Shown here: positions 8,165 to 16,813 of the stretch, one piece after another
Position numbering within the stretch: the stretch's first letter is position 1
Layout: each line of letters starts with the position of its first letter
Assembly: GCA_029978325.1 (NCBI GenBank)
Contig: JAPOJR010000009.1
Coordinates: 1 to 41,918, forward strand
From: Alphaproteobacteria bacterium
GTDB taxonomy: Bacteria > Pseudomonadota > Alphaproteobacteria > Bin95
DNA: 41,918 nt
Direction: 5' to 3'
The notes under the pieces: model-generated
Database searches by the model: none
What the model saw: the letters and a program-made list of their open reading frames with translations, nothing else
Told to the model about the DNA's origin: nothing
Made by a program: the position numbers and the translations under genes

Positions 8165-9124
8165 TCACTCCTCCCCCTCTGGCGGCGGCGTCGCGCCGGC
8201 TTGTGCCGTGATGATGCCATAGGCCTCCGGCCGGCGGTGCGCGGCGAAGTTGAAGATCGTGGTCTTGTTGAAGGTGCACTCGTCCAGGTCGGCATCGACG
8301 GAGATCAACTCGTCACCCACCGTCCGCGCCATGGCGACGATCTCGCCCGACGGCGCGCAGATGACGCTGCCGCCCATCATATCGAAACCATCCTCCGCCC
8401 CCGCCTTGGCAACGCCGACCACCCAGCAGCCGTTCTGATACGCACCCATCTGCATGCTCATCTGATTGTGCATCATGCGCAGGTGCGGCGGCTCGATTGT
8501 GTTGCTCTCGCGGTTGGCGGTCGGCGTGTTGTAGCCGAGCATGATGACCTCCGCCCCCTTCAGGCCCATGACGCGGTAGGTTTCTGGCCAGCGGCGGTCA
8601 TTGCAGATGCACATGCCCATGACGCCGCCCATGGTGCGCCAGACCGGGAAGCCCAGATTGCCCACCTCGAAATAGCGCTTTTCCAGGTGCTGCCACGGAT
8701 AGCTCGGCACAAATTCCGAATGGCCGGGCAGGTGTACCTTGCGGTACTTGCCGACGATCTTGCCATCGCGGTCAACCAGAATGGCGGTGTTGTAGCGATG
8801 GGTTTCGCCATTCTCGACGCACTTCTCCGCATAGCCCAGGTAAAAGCCAATTTTCAGGCTGGCCGCCAGTTCGAACAAGGGCCGGGTCGCAGCGTTCGGC
8901 ATCTCCTCCTCGAACCAGGTATCGACCTCCTGCTGGCCTTCCATGTACCAGCGCGGAAAGAACGTGGTCAGCGCCAGTTCCGGAAACACACAAAGGTGAG
9001 CACCCTTCGCATGCGCCCGCCGCAACAGGTCGCAGAGCCGTTTGACGACGCTCTCCCGGCTGTCAGCCTTATGGATCGGCCCTAGCTGAGCGCCGGCGAG
9101 GGTGATGGGGCGGGGCATGGGCAT
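8165..9124 (-). CDS. N-carbamoyl-D-amino-acid hydrolase (nitrilase superfamily)
   Basis: 319 aa, close to the roughly 304 aa of characterised D-carbamoylases. The catalytic Glu-Lys-Cys triad is present: E49 in FPELALTTFFPRWY, K129 in KYRKVHLPGH and C174 in CICNDRRWPETYRVMGLKGA. The CNDRRWPETYR block and LGYNTP are specific to N-carbamoyl-D-amino-acid hydrolase rather than other nitrilases. The enzyme cleaves N-carbamoyl-D-amino acids to D-amino acid, CO2 and ammonia, the last step of hydantoin use. No hydantoinase is in the window. It is divergent from an amidase gene with a dyad between them, suggesting shared control. Cytoplasmic. Confidence 0.87.
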   Translation of the reverse strand: MPMPRPITLAGAQLGPIHKADSRESVVKRLCDLLRRAHAKGAHLCVFPELALTTFFPRWYMEGQQEVDTWFEEEMPNAATRPLFELAASLKIGFYLGYAEKCVENGETHRYNTAILVDRDGKIVGKYRKVHLPGHSEFVPSYPWQHLEKRYFEVGNLGFPVWRTMGGVMGMCICNDRRWPETYRVMGLKGAEVIMLGYNTPTANRESNTIEPPHLRMMHNQMSMQMGAYQNGCWVVGVAKAGAEDGFDMMGGSVICAPSGEIVAMARTVGDELISVDADLDECTFNKTTIFNFAAHRRPEAYGIITAQAGATPPPEGEE

Positions 9125-9137
9125 GCGTCTCCCGGAT

Positions 9138-9172
9138 TGTGTTTCTGATGCTGGATACCAATACTAAACACA
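9138..9172. promoter_or_regulatory. Dyad TGTGTTT-N21-AAACACA between divergent hydrolase genes
   Basis: Perfect 7-bp inverted arms (9138-9144 and 9166-9172) sit centrally in the 79-bp divergent gap. They could be a dimeric regulator site serving both the carbamoylase and the amidase. No regulator gene is nearby. Confidence 0.3.
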
Positions 9173-9203
9173 GCCGTCCGCTTTTCAGAGTATCAATCTC
9201 ACC

Positions 9204-10493
9204 ATGCAAGACCCCTGCACCATGAGCGCCCGTGCGCTCGCCGCCGCCATCGCCCAGGGCGACACCAGCGCCGAGGCCATCACCGCCGCGCATCTGGAAC
9301 GCATTGCCGAGCGCGAGCCGGAAGTTCAGGCCTTCGCCCACACCAATCCGGAGCAGTCCCTCGCCCAGGCCCGCATCATCGACAACCGCGCCGGCGTCGG
9401 CATGCTGCGCGGCGTGCCGTTCGGCGTGAAGGACATCATCGACACGCACGACATGCCGACCGAGCACGGCTCGCCCATCCATAAGGGCCGTCAGCCGACC
9501 GCGGACGCGGCCTGCGTCGCCTACGCGCGCGAGCGGGGCGGCGTGCTGCTCGGCAAGACCGTGACGACGGAGTTCGCGCACGTCTCGCCCAACCAGACCC
9601 GCAATCCGCACAACCCGGCGCATACACCCGGCGGCTCCTCCAGCGGCTCGGCGGCGGCGGTGGCGGCGGGCATGGTCGCCTGGGCCTTCGGCACGCAGAC
9701 CGCGGGCAGCGTCATCCGCCCGGCGGCTTATTGCGGCGTCGTCGGCTACAAGCCTTCTTACGGCGAGATCAATGTCGAGGGCGTGCATGGCAATGTGCGC
9801 AGTTTCGATACCATCGGCGTCATGGCCCGCGCGGTCGAGGACCTGCCGCTGATCCGCGCCGCCGTCACCACCGAATCCGTCGTCGACATCACGCCGCCGG
9901 CGGTGGGGTCGCTGAAAATCGGCCTCTGCCGCACGCCGCATTGGGACCAGGCCTGCCCGGCCACGCAGGGCTTTATCGAGGACGCCGCCCGGCGGTTGGA
10001 GAAAGCCGGCGCACAGGTCAGCGACTTCACCCTGCCCAAGGGCTTCGAGGCGTTCGAACACGCCATCCGCCGCGTCTCCGGCTACGAATTCGCCGGCGCC
10101 ATGGCCTGGGAACGGTTGAACCGCAAGGCAGAGCTATCGCAAGCCCTGCTGCAGGGCCGTGTCCGGGATGGCCTGGGCGTGACGCTGGAGGAATACCGCG
10201 GCGCCCTTGCCGGCCTCGGCATCTACCGGGCTCAAACCGCCATCGCGAGCCACGACCTGGACCTGCTCCTCTGCCCCAGCGCCCCAGGCGAAGCACCGGA
10301 GGGCCTGGCCGCCACCGGCAGCGCCGTGTTTAACGGCCTCTGGAACTCCCTGCACCTGCCCTGCGTGACCCTGCCTCTGTTCAAGGGACCGAACGGGCTG
10401 CCCATCGGCCTGCAACTGGTCGGCCATTTCGGCCAGGACCCAAGGCTGCTGAGCGCCGCCACAGCGATTATGGCCTGTTTGTCAAGCTCGTAA
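9204..10493 (+). CDS. Amidase-signature family amidase
   Basis: 429 aa, slightly short for the family (about 450-500). The Ser-cisSer-Lys triad is intact: K76 in GVPFGVKDIID, S145 in PGGSSSGSAAAVAAG and S169 in GTQTAGSVIRPAAYCGVVGYKPS. The family hydrolyses carboxamides, including glutamyl-tRNA amides, but this is a stand-alone cytoplasmic amidase, not GatA. The Asp usually before the glycine-rich oxyanion loop is Gln here (TQTAGS), which is common in catabolic members. Substrate unknown. ATG 9222 is a possible alternative start. Confidence 0.87.
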   Translation: MQDPCTMSARALAAAIAQGDTSAEAITAAHLERIAEREPEVQAFAHTNPEQSLAQARIIDNRAGVGMLRGVPFGVKDIIDTHDMPTEHGSPIHKGRQPTADAACVAYARERGGVLLGKTVTTEFAHVSPNQTRNPHNPAHTPGGSSSGSAAAVAAGMVAWAFGTQTAGSVIRPAAYCGVVGYKPSYGEINVEGVHGNVRSFDTIGVMARAVEDLPLIRAAVTTESVVDITPPAVGSLKIGLCRTPHWDQACPATQGFIEDAARRLEKAGAQVSDFTLPKGFEAFEHAIRRVSGYEFAGAMAWERLNRKAELSQALLQGRVRDGLGVTLEEYRGALAGLGIYRAQTAIASHDLDLLLCPSAPGEAPEGLAATGSAVFNGLWNSLHLPCVTLPLFKGPNGLPIGLQLVGHFGQDPRLLSAATAIMACLSSS

Positions 10494-10549
10494 CCATTCT
10501 TGCGCTATGGTACTATGGACCTGGCACCAACATCCTGAAGGTTTACCCG

Positions 10550-11407
10550 ATGACTGGTCTTGCAATTTCCTCTTTGATCCGATCCTCGGTCGTTGGCGCT
10601 GCTTTGGCGGCAATCGCCGTCAGTGCCCCGGTTGCAGCGAAAGAGTCGGGCGGCGACAAGCCGATGTGCTCTGTTGCCGGACCGCAGTCGCCGCGCGACG
10701 TCACCGCGAAAGCCGGCGTCAACCCGACAAAATTCTCGTTAGCGCCGGAAGCGGGCGCCATGCAGCTCTGCAATATCCATTTTCACAAGAATGCCGAGCA
10801 CAAGGCCAAGGGCTACACAAAGTTGACGGGTGAAGGCGACCATCAGGGCTATGTCTGCTCACCCGCCGAAAAAGACCACAAAGGCATGCAGCATGATGGC
10901 CATGGCAAAGGCAACGCACACGGCAAGGCCGAGGCCCACGGCAAAGCGGCGGACGGCGGCTGTGGCGGCATTGCCGACGGCGACACGATCGAGGTGCACT
11001 GGGTCTTTACCTCCTGCCTGACTGCAAAGCCCGGCAAAGGCCTGGGCTCGTGCGTGCCGGCCGGCTGCGGCAACCCGCAATTGCGGGTGGAGGCGCGAAC
11101 CTTCCTGCTGAAAAAGGGCGCTCCGCTGGACTTCATGAAGCTGACCGCCCTGGAAGACAACGACCTGGTATCGCTGCTGCCCGCCAACGACCGGGTACAA
11201 TACACCGGTTCGACCACCGGCCCCAGCTATACCAACGAACATTGTTCGCCGTACCAGGTTAGCTGGAGCGTCGATCAAACCTGCCATTCGCTCGACCTGG
11301 CATCCGTCAACAAGTGGTGCGCCAGCGGGAATGTCTTTGGCGAGGATCACGCGCATGGCGTGCGGAAGCTGGTGGCCGATCCGAAATTCCTGTCGCCGAT
11401 CAAATAG
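10550..11407 (+). CDS. Delta-class (CA_like) carbonic anhydrase, secreted, with His-rich insertion
   Basis: 285 aa. A signal peptide (residues 1-30, cleavage likely after APVAA) sends it to the periplasm. Conserved blocks match the bacterial delta-class carbonic anhydrase family: C40 and GPQSPRD, LCNIHFHKNAEHK (residues 73-85), DTIEVHWVFTSC (145-156), GLGSC and NPQLRVEARTF. H77, H79 and H150 are the likely zinc ligands. The reaction is reversible CO2 hydration. Residues 109-136 form a Gly/Ala/Lys-rich insertion with many His (MQHDGHGKGNAHGKAEAHGK), which looks like a metal-binding loop. About eleven Cys suggest disulfides. It is convergent with the enoyl-CoA hydratase, 3 bp apart. Confidence 0.8.
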   Translation: MTGLAISSLIRSSVVGAALAAIAVSAPVAAKESGGDKPMCSVAGPQSPRDVTAKAGVNPTKFSLAPEAGAMQLCNIHFHKNAEHKAKGYTKLTGEGDHQGYVCSPAEKDHKGMQHDGHGKGNAHGKAEAHGKAADGGCGGIADGDTIEVHWVFTSCLTAKPGKGLGSCVPAGCGNPQLRVEARTFLLKKGAPLDFMKLTALEDNDLVSLLPANDRVQYTGSTTGPSYTNEHCSPYQVSWSVDQTCHSLDLASVNKWCASGNVFGEDHAHGVRKLVADPKFLSPIK

Positions 11408-11410
11408 TCC

Positions 11411-12229
11411 TTAACCGTCGTTGCGAAACCGCGCATCCCGCCACGCTATCGCCGCTTTCAGGCCTTGCGTGTCGCGGATGCGGGCGAATTCACGCTTCTC
11501 CGGTCCGCCGCCGGCGTTCAACAGCACGTCGAGGTCCAAGGCGCTGCGCAATGCGTTGGACAGGCCCATGGCCTCATAGGTGCGGTTGATTGCCTGCTTA
11601 GTCATGCGAACCGAGCGGGTGGAGGCGCGCGCCATCGCCGTCGCGATCTCCTCCGCCGCCGCAAAAACGCCATCGCCCGGCACAATGCGGTTGATGATTC
11701 CCATGCGGAGCGCATCCTCTGCGCTGACCCTGTCATTACCCGTCAACAGCAATTCCTTTGCCGCTTTCGGCCCCGCCACCCAGGGCAGCAGCATGGCGAT
11801 AATGCCGGTGCCGAATCGCACCTCTGGCTCGCCGAACAGGGTGCCTTCGGCGGCGATGGTGACATCGCAGGCCAACGCCAATTCGAATGCGCCGGCCAGG
11901 CAATGGCCGTGCACCGCGGCGATTGTCGGCTTAGGCGAGTACCAAAATTGCGTGATGAACTCGAATTGCAAGCCCATCTGCGCCTCCCAATCCTCCACCG
12001 TCTCCATGCGGCGCCCGGCGGCGGCCTTCAGGTCGAAGCCGGCGGAGAACGCCCTACCTTCCCCGCGTACGATAATCGCCTCGACCTCCGCGTCGGCGTT
12101 CAATGCGCGCATAGCGGCCAGCGTCTCGTGCATCAGGTCGTTGTGGAACGCGTTCAGAACCCGCGGCCGGTTGAAGGCCAGCGTGGCGACGCCGGAATTT
12201 TTTGTGAGCGCTATGTGTTCGTAAGCCAT
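11411..12229 (-). CDS. Enoyl-CoA hydratase/isomerase family protein
   Basis: 272 aa from ATG 12229 (MAYEHIALTK), selected because AAGGAA lies 6 nt upstream and crotonases begin here; an in-frame upstream start gives a non-homologous extension. Oxyanion-hole blocks are GRAFSAGFDLKA (about residues 57-68) and HGHCLAGAFELALACDV (about 103-119). A Glu in FGEPEVRFG corresponds to a catalytic acid of hydratases, so hydratase activity is plausible. The C-terminal KREFARIRDTQGLKAAIAWRD is typical. Substrate unspecified. Confidence 0.87.
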   Translation of the reverse strand: MAYEHIALTKNSGVATLAFNRPRVLNAFHNDLMHETLAAMRALNADAEVEAIIVRGEGRAFSAGFDLKAAAGRRMETVEDWEAQMGLQFEFITQFWYSPKPTIAAVHGHCLAGAFELALACDVTIAAEGTLFGEPEVRFGTGIIAMLLPWVAGPKAAKELLLTGNDRVSAEDALRMGIINRIVPGDGVFAAAEEIATAMARASTRSVRMTKQAINRTYEAMGLSNALRSALDLDVLLNAGGGPEKREFARIRDTQGLKAAIAWRDARFRNDG

Positions 12230-12315
12230 GGGTGTTCCTTGTGCTGACCGGGCTGCTGCTCGTAATCTGACCGCAATCGACACGGTTCGCCATAGCCTAC
12301 CTTGAAAGAAGCCTC

Positions 12316-13215
12316 ATGACCGATTTTCAACGCCAACGCCGCTATGCCTATAGCGCCATCGACAGCCGCAAGACGTATGAGTGGCCGAACGGCAAACGCC
12401 TGGCGGTCTATATCGCCAACAATGTCGAGGTGTTCCGCTATGGCGAGGGTAAGGGTGCCGCCATTGCGCCGCCGGACCAGGCGACCAGCGACAGCGTCTA
12501 TTCCTGGCGCGATTACGGCAACCGGGTTGGCTTTTGGACCATGATGGATGCGCTCGACAAATATGCGCTGCCGGCTGAGGTGCAGCTCAACACCGCCATT
12601 TATGACGAATGCCCCGGCATTGCCGAACGCCACCGCGCCCGCGGCGACGAGTTCCTGGGCCACGGCCACACCAATTCCGACGAGCAGGGCAAGCTCTCGG
12701 AGGCGGACGAACGCGCCTTCATCCGCTCCTGCACCGACGTTCTTGAGCAACACGAGGGCAAGCGCCCGACCGGCTGGATGAGCCCCTGGCTCTCCAATTC
12801 GCCCGTCACGCTCGATCTGCTGCAGGAGGAAGGCTACCTCTACCACATGGACTGGACCATGGACGACCAGCCGATCTGGATGGCGACCCGCAGCGGCGGC
12901 AAGATCCTGTCCATGCCCTATCCGATCGAATGCAACGACAACCGCGGCATCGTCTGGTTTCGTTATACGTCCGAAGAATTCGCGCAGATGCTGATCGACC
13001 AGTTCGACGAGATGCTGGAGCAGTCGGCGAAATACCCCCTCGTCTGCCCGATCAGCCTGCACCCGTTCGTGGTCGGCCGCCCCTACCGCCTGCGCGCACT
13101 GCGGCGCGTGTTCGAGCATATCGACCGCCATCGGGACCAGATATGGCTGACCCGGCCGGGCGAAATCGCCGCGCACATCACCAGCCTGCCCGCCGGGATC
13201 GTGCCGGGCAGCTGA
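12316..13215 (+). CDS. Polysaccharide deacetylase family protein (PuuE allantoinase-like)
   Basis: 299 aa, a single NodB-fold domain. It opens with YEWPNGKRLAVYIANNVEVF, the form seen in cofactor-poor PuuE/allantoinase-like members, and has GHGHTNSDEQ (about residues 114-123), GWMSPWLSNS and SMPYPIECND. The term polysaccharide deacetylase is historic; this subgroup often acts on small amides or ureides. There is no signal peptide, so it is cytoplasmic and unlikely to modify exopolysaccharide. With the carbamoylase and amidase it adds to a group of C-N hydrolases here. Confidence 0.82.
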   Translation: MTDFQRQRRYAYSAIDSRKTYEWPNGKRLAVYIANNVEVFRYGEGKGAAIAPPDQATSDSVYSWRDYGNRVGFWTMMDALDKYALPAEVQLNTAIYDECPGIAERHRARGDEFLGHGHTNSDEQGKLSEADERAFIRSCTDVLEQHEGKRPTGWMSPWLSNSPVTLDLLQEEGYLYHMDWTMDDQPIWMATRSGGKILSMPYPIECNDNRGIVWFRYTSEEFAQMLIDQFDEMLEQSAKYPLVCPISLHPFVVGRPYRLRALRRVFEHIDRHRDQIWLTRPGEIAAHITSLPAGIVPGS

Positions 13216-13244
13216 GGCAGACCCGAACGGGTATGGACCAGGCG

Positions 13245-13295
13245 AACCCGCGCGTCAGGTCAACCCGCGTATCTGGCTAACCCGCGTGTCTGGCC
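13245..13295. repeat. Three tandem 17-bp repeats (AACCCGCG...)
   Basis: Units at 13245-13261, 13262-13278 and 13279-13295 all begin AACCCGCG. Units 2 and 3 differ at only two positions; unit 1 is more diverged. Unit 3 encodes the C-terminus of the methyltransferase, and its stop (13279-13277) straddles units 2 and 3. Confidence 0.6.
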
Positions 13296-13984
13296 AGCCA
13301 CGCGCCCCAAAAGAGGCTGGCGAAAAACCGGAGCGGCGCTTCAAAGCCAGCCCCGGTCAGGAGGGCGATCACCGCGTCTTCCGACACCGGCGGCTCTGCG
13401 CCTTGCAGGATTTTGCCCATCTTCGCCTGGACTTCGTCGGCGTCGGCGCCCTTCATGCGCCAGCGGGCCGCCCAAGCCGCCAACAATAGCGGTTGCGAGG
13501 CATACGCCCGGTAGTTGCCGGCCATCACCATGGGTGCGCCGGGCCGCAGACGCTTCGCGATCTGCTCCAAAATATCTTGCTTCGCTGCATCACCGGGCAG
13601 ATGGTGCAGCACGCCGATCATAATCGCTGCGTCAAACGATGGCTCTGAGTCCAGATCGGCAACCGCACCCAGAACGGTTTCGACACGGTCGGCGACACCG
13701 GACTGCCCCAAAAATCCGCGCGCCAGTTCCAGCATCGGCGGCGACGGGTCGACGGCGACGAACGACCAGAGGGGCTCCAACCGCGCCGCCGCGATGATCT
13801 CTCCCGCCGTGCCGCCCGCGCCAACGACCAGCACCCGCGCCGCGCTCCCCGCGCCGAGGGCGGCGGACAGCATGCAAGCCGATAATTCATGGCAGGCGTC
13901 GTACCCGGCCAGAGCGATCCGGCTCTGCTCGGCGTATTCTCCCGCGCGGGAGGCATCAAATTTTGAGGACGAAATTTCAGTCAT
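13277..13984 (-). CDS. Class I SAM-dependent methyltransferase
   Basis: 235 aa. SAM motif I is ARVLVVGAGGTAGEI (about residues 49-63), motif II is SFVAVDPSPPMLELARGFL with acidic D79, and motif IV/post-I is FDAAIMIGVLHHLPG. The HHLPG and PGAPMVMAG blocks resemble UbiE/CmoA-type small-molecule or tRNA-intermediate enzymes, but no specific substrate can be named. The N-terminus MTEISSSKFDASRAGEYAEQSR resembles the methyltransferases that follow regulators, but no regulator is adjacent. Its 3' end lies in a tandem repeat. Confidence 0.82.
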   Translation of the reverse strand: MTEISSSKFDASRAGEYAEQSRIALAGYDACHELSACMLSAALGAGSAARVLVVGAGGTAGEIIAAARLEPLWSFVAVDPSPPMLELARGFLGQSGVADRVETVLGAVADLDSEPSFDAAIMIGVLHHLPGDAAKQDILEQIAKRLRPGAPMVMAGNYRAYASQPLLLAAWAARWRMKGADADEVQAKMGKILQGAEPPVSEDAVIALLTGAGFEAPLRFFASLFWGAWLARHAG

Positions 13985-14148
13985 TCGGTTTCCGACCGGT
14001 ACCTAGGAGCCCGCGATCACGCTGGCGTCGCGACGATAGTCGATCTACAGCCGGACAGGAGCCCGAATTCGCAGGGTTGCGGGACTTTCGCTCAACAATC
14101 CCCAAAACTGTCGATTTTCCACGCGGAATCCGATAGAGTTTCGGCTTT

Positions 14149-14709
14149 GTGATTTTTCCAACCGAGCCGGAGCCTGTCGTCATCGCAACCCGTTTGACCC
14201 AAAAAGAGCAGGATCGCTTCCACAACCTGCTGAAGCTCGCGGCCGAAAGCCCCTATGAGGGCGAACGCAGCGCGGCTCTGGCAGCGGCCGAGCGGCTTGT
14301 GGCCAAGCACGGCATGACTTTGGACGAAGCCGCGCAACGCGACCCCGTCGACTGGGAACCGGAGCCGACGCCCGCTGAGAAAGCACGGCGCGAAGCGGAG
14401 CGTGAGGCGGTCCGCCGTGCCCGGGAAGAGGAAATCCGCCGTCAAGCCGACAAATCCCATTGGGAACGCGCCTGGCGCGAGGCCCGCGCCCGTGGGTTGG
14501 ACGAGGCAGAGAAAAGAGAAAAGACCAAGACGCAATCACGGTCGTACCAGCAGCCACGCAGCCGCAGGCGTCGCAACCCTAACGACTTTGCTGGAGCATT
14601 ATTGCGGGAGACGCGCATGTCCTTACAGGAGATCGCCGACATCACCCAACTGGACATCTACCAGGTTGCTGGGATCAAATTGAAGATGCGGAACGCAAGG
14701 GCCGCATAA
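14149..14709 (+). CDS. DUF2786-like protein with C-terminal helix-turn-helix-like segment
   Basis: 186 aa from GTG 14149; no clear Shine-Dalgarno, so the start is uncertain. Residues 15-55 (LTQKEQDRFHNLLKLAAES, then ERSAALAAAERLVAKHGMT) resemble DUF2786. A highly charged Ala/Arg/Glu helix (about residues 70-125) follows, then a basic Ser/Arg linker (QPRSRRRRNP) and a C-terminal segment (FAGALLRETRMSLQEIADITQLDIYQVAGIKLKMR) that looks like a DNA-binding HTH. Function unknown; nucleic-acid binding is inferred. It is 34 nt upstream of the CinA C-terminal gene. Confidence 0.65.
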   Translation: MIFPTEPEPVVIATRLTQKEQDRFHNLLKLAAESPYEGERSAALAAAERLVAKHGMTLDEAAQRDPVDWEPEPTPAEKARREAEREAVRRAREEEIRRQADKSHWERAWREARARGLDEAEKREKTKTQSRSYQQPRSRRRRNPNDFAGALLRETRMSLQEIADITQLDIYQVAGIKLKMRNARAA

Positions 14710-14743
14710 TCCAACACCCTCCAATTTTTGAAGGACGCCTGCA

Positions 14744-15244
14744 ATGGCCGACTGGAACGACCTGACCAAGCTTGCCGCTGAAATCGGCGAAAAGCTGAAA
14801 GCCCGCGGCGAGACCGTCGCCGTATCCGAAACGTCCGCCGGCGGATTGATTTCGGCAGCGATGCTGAGCATTGGCGGCGCCAGTGCCTATATGCGCGGCG
14901 GCGCGGTCCCCTATTCGCAATGGAGCCGCGAAGGCTTATTGGACATCAGCCAGGATGATATCCGCCAGATGGGCATCCGCTCGTCGTCGGAACCCTATGC
15001 GGCCCTGCTGGCCAAGACCGTGCGCGAGCGGGTGGGCACGACCTGGGGCCTGGCCGAAACCGGCGCTGCTGGGCCGACCGGTAACCGCTATGGCGATGCG
15101 GCGGGGCATACCTGTGTGGCGATCTCCGGCGCGGTCAATGTTGCACGGACCCTCGAGACGGCGAGCAGCGACCGCGAGGGCAACATGTTCTTGTTCTCCG
15201 TCGAGGCGATGAGCCTGTTGAACGAAGCGCTCGATACTCTGTAG
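14744..15244 (+). CDS. Stand-alone CinA C-terminal domain protein (PncC-like)
   Basis: 166 aa, equal to one CinA C-terminal domain. The region VAVSETSAGGLISAAML (residues 26-42) matches the NMN-deamidase active-site motif (AESCTGG in E. coli PncC), with ETSAGG as the variant. AETGAAGPTGNRYGDAAGHTCVAISG (about residues 104-129) is the second conserved block. Canonical family members deamidate NMN to NaMN in pyridine-nucleotide recycling; with the altered motif, activity here is inferred rather than certain. It may complement the degenerate domain of the CinA at 3559-4803. A start preceded by AAGGA supports ATG 14744. Confidence 0.8.
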   Translation: MADWNDLTKLAAEIGEKLKARGETVAVSETSAGGLISAAMLSIGGASAYMRGGAVPYSQWSREGLLDISQDDIRQMGIRSSSEPYAALLAKTVRERVGTTWGLAETGAAGPTGNRYGDAAGHTCVAISGAVNVARTLETASSDREGNMFLFSVEAMSLLNEALDTL

Positions 15245-15268
15245 GTGATTTACGCTGTGCTGGCATCG

Positions 15269-15766
15269 CTATTTGACATGGACGATGCCAAACATATAAG
15301 CGAACGCTGCCAGGCCGCCCAGCACGACCAAATGGGGTATGTACGCCCCCATCTTGCGGGCGGCGCTGCTGGAAAGCCCGGCTCGTTTGCGGACGTTTGC
15401 CGCCTCTATCGATTGCCGCGCCGCCAGATCCTGCACGATTGAAGCGAACCGATCGGCGGCAAACGCCCGAAACTCGCGGTCGGCGTTCTCCCAAAACACG
15501 GTCGCCGCACCGTCGGTCGGCAAATATACGGCCAAGCGGCCGATCGGCGTCACAGCATCGTGCAAATCGGCCGGTCGAGCATGCAATACCACGCTCCAGT
15601 CACCACCGACCGAATCCGGCTGCCACAGGACCAAACATTCCCGGCCTTCCGACAGAGTCACTCGCTGCGGCGGCGCTACAACGCGATCACTCGGATCAAT
15701 AGCCGCCAGCGGCTCGATCGCGGCGATCAGCCTCGCATTGATGGGAGACACATCCTGCTCGGTCAT
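15269..15766 (-). CDS. Hypothetical protein with C-terminal membrane anchor
   Basis: 165 aa from ATG 15766 (MTEQDVSPINARLIAAIEPL), which has AGGA 9 nt upstream; an in-frame ATG at 15808 is possible. No family recognised. The N-terminal 120 residues look globular and soluble (GRECLVLWQPDSVGGDWSVV, ATVFWENADREFRAFAADRF). The last 25 residues (YIPHLVVLGGLAAFAYMFGI) form one transmembrane helix, so it is a tail-anchored inner-membrane protein. It is convergent with the CinA-like gene (24 bp apart) and divergent from the GT9 gene. Confidence 0.6.
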   Translation of the reverse strand: MTEQDVSPINARLIAAIEPLAAIDPSDRVVAPPQRVTLSEGRECLVLWQPDSVGGDWSVVLHARPADLHDAVTPIGRLAVYLPTDGAATVFWENADREFRAFAADRFASIVQDLAARQSIEAANVRKRAGLSSSAARKMGAYIPHLVVLGGLAAFAYMFGIVHVK

Positions 15767-15865
15767 CGATTTTGTCCTAACGTCAGGGACCAAGGGCTTT
15801 GACGGCATGGGAATGCTGCTATAGAGGCCACCTTCCGGTTCCGCCAGTCACAATTTGTAGGACCA

Positions 15866-16813
15866 ATGCGCGCCCTATTGATCACCTCTAACCGATTGGG
15901 CGACGCTGTCCTGACGACGGGAGCGGTGCCGTACCTGCTCGGGCGTTATCCCGGAATCCGGTTGACGGTGGCATGCGGCGCGCTGCCGGCGCCGCTGTTC
16001 GAAGCCATGCCCGGAGTATCGGAGGTGTGGCGTATTCAGAAGAAATCGTACAGCCGGCATTGGTGGAGTTTGTGGAAAAAGGCCGCGCCGCAATTTTGGC
16101 AGCACGTGGTCGATCTGCGTGGGTCTGCGTTTGCCTTTACCGTCCTAACGCGGCGGCGCTCAATCCTGCCCCCGGATCACAGTATGCAACACCGCGTGAT
16201 GCATCTCACCCAAACGCTGCACGCCCCCCATCCCACGGCGCCTGTATTGCACTGGCGCCCTGAGCATGCCGCTGAGGCGGAGCGCCTGCTAAGCGGCGGC
16301 GAACGCTGGATCGCAATCGGTCCGACTGCAAACTGGCGGGGCAAACAATGGCAAAGCGAACGCTTTGGTCAGGTGGCCCGCACCCTAACGGCAACCGATG
16401 GCCTCTGCTCGAACGCACACATCCTGGTCGCAGGCGCGCCTGGCGAGGAGCAAATGGCGGCGCCAGTTCTGGCCGCTCTGCCATCGGACCGCGTCGTCGC
16501 CGCCTTTGGGTGGCCGTTGCCGGTCCTTGCGGCGGCGTTATCGAAAATGGATCTGTATATCGGTAATGATTCTGGACTGATGCATATGGCCGCCGCAGTC
16601 GGCACACCCACTGTGGGCCTGTTCGGCCCATCACGGCCGGAGCATTACGCGCCATGGGGCCCAAAAGCTACCATAGTGCGCACCAAAACCACATTCGACG
16701 AATTCATCGCCCGGCCAGGTTATAACCGCTTTACGACCGGCAGCCTGATGGAAGAAATTACACCGGAGGCGGTGTTGGCAGCCGCCCAGTCGCTCTTGGA
16801 GACCACCACATGA
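15866..16813 (+). CDS. Glycosyltransferase family 9 (heptosyltransferase-like)
   Basis: 315 aa. The N-terminus RALLITSNRLGDAVLTTGAVPYLLGRYPG (residues 2-30) is the GT9 acceptor-domain start. The donor-domain signature is DLYIGNDSGLMHMAAAVGTPTVGLFGPS followed by YAPWGP (about residues 231-266). These enzymes add ADP-heptose or a related sugar to the LPS inner core on the cytoplasmic face of the inner membrane. It overlaps the next glycosyltransferase by 4 bp (ATGA), so both probably work on LPS core. Confidence 0.86.
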   Translation: MRALLITSNRLGDAVLTTGAVPYLLGRYPGIRLTVACGALPAPLFEAMPGVSEVWRIQKKSYSRHWWSLWKKAAPQFWQHVVDLRGSAFAFTVLTRRRSILPPDHSMQHRVMHLTQTLHAPHPTAPVLHWRPEHAAEAERLLSGGERWIAIGPTANWRGKQWQSERFGQVARTLTATDGLCSNAHILVAGAPGEEQMAAPVLAALPSDRVVAAFGWPLPVLAAALSKMDLYIGNDSGLMHMAAAVGTPTVGLFGPSRPEHYAPWGPKATIVRTKTTFDEFIARPGYNRFTTGSLMEEITPEAVLAAAQSLLETTT

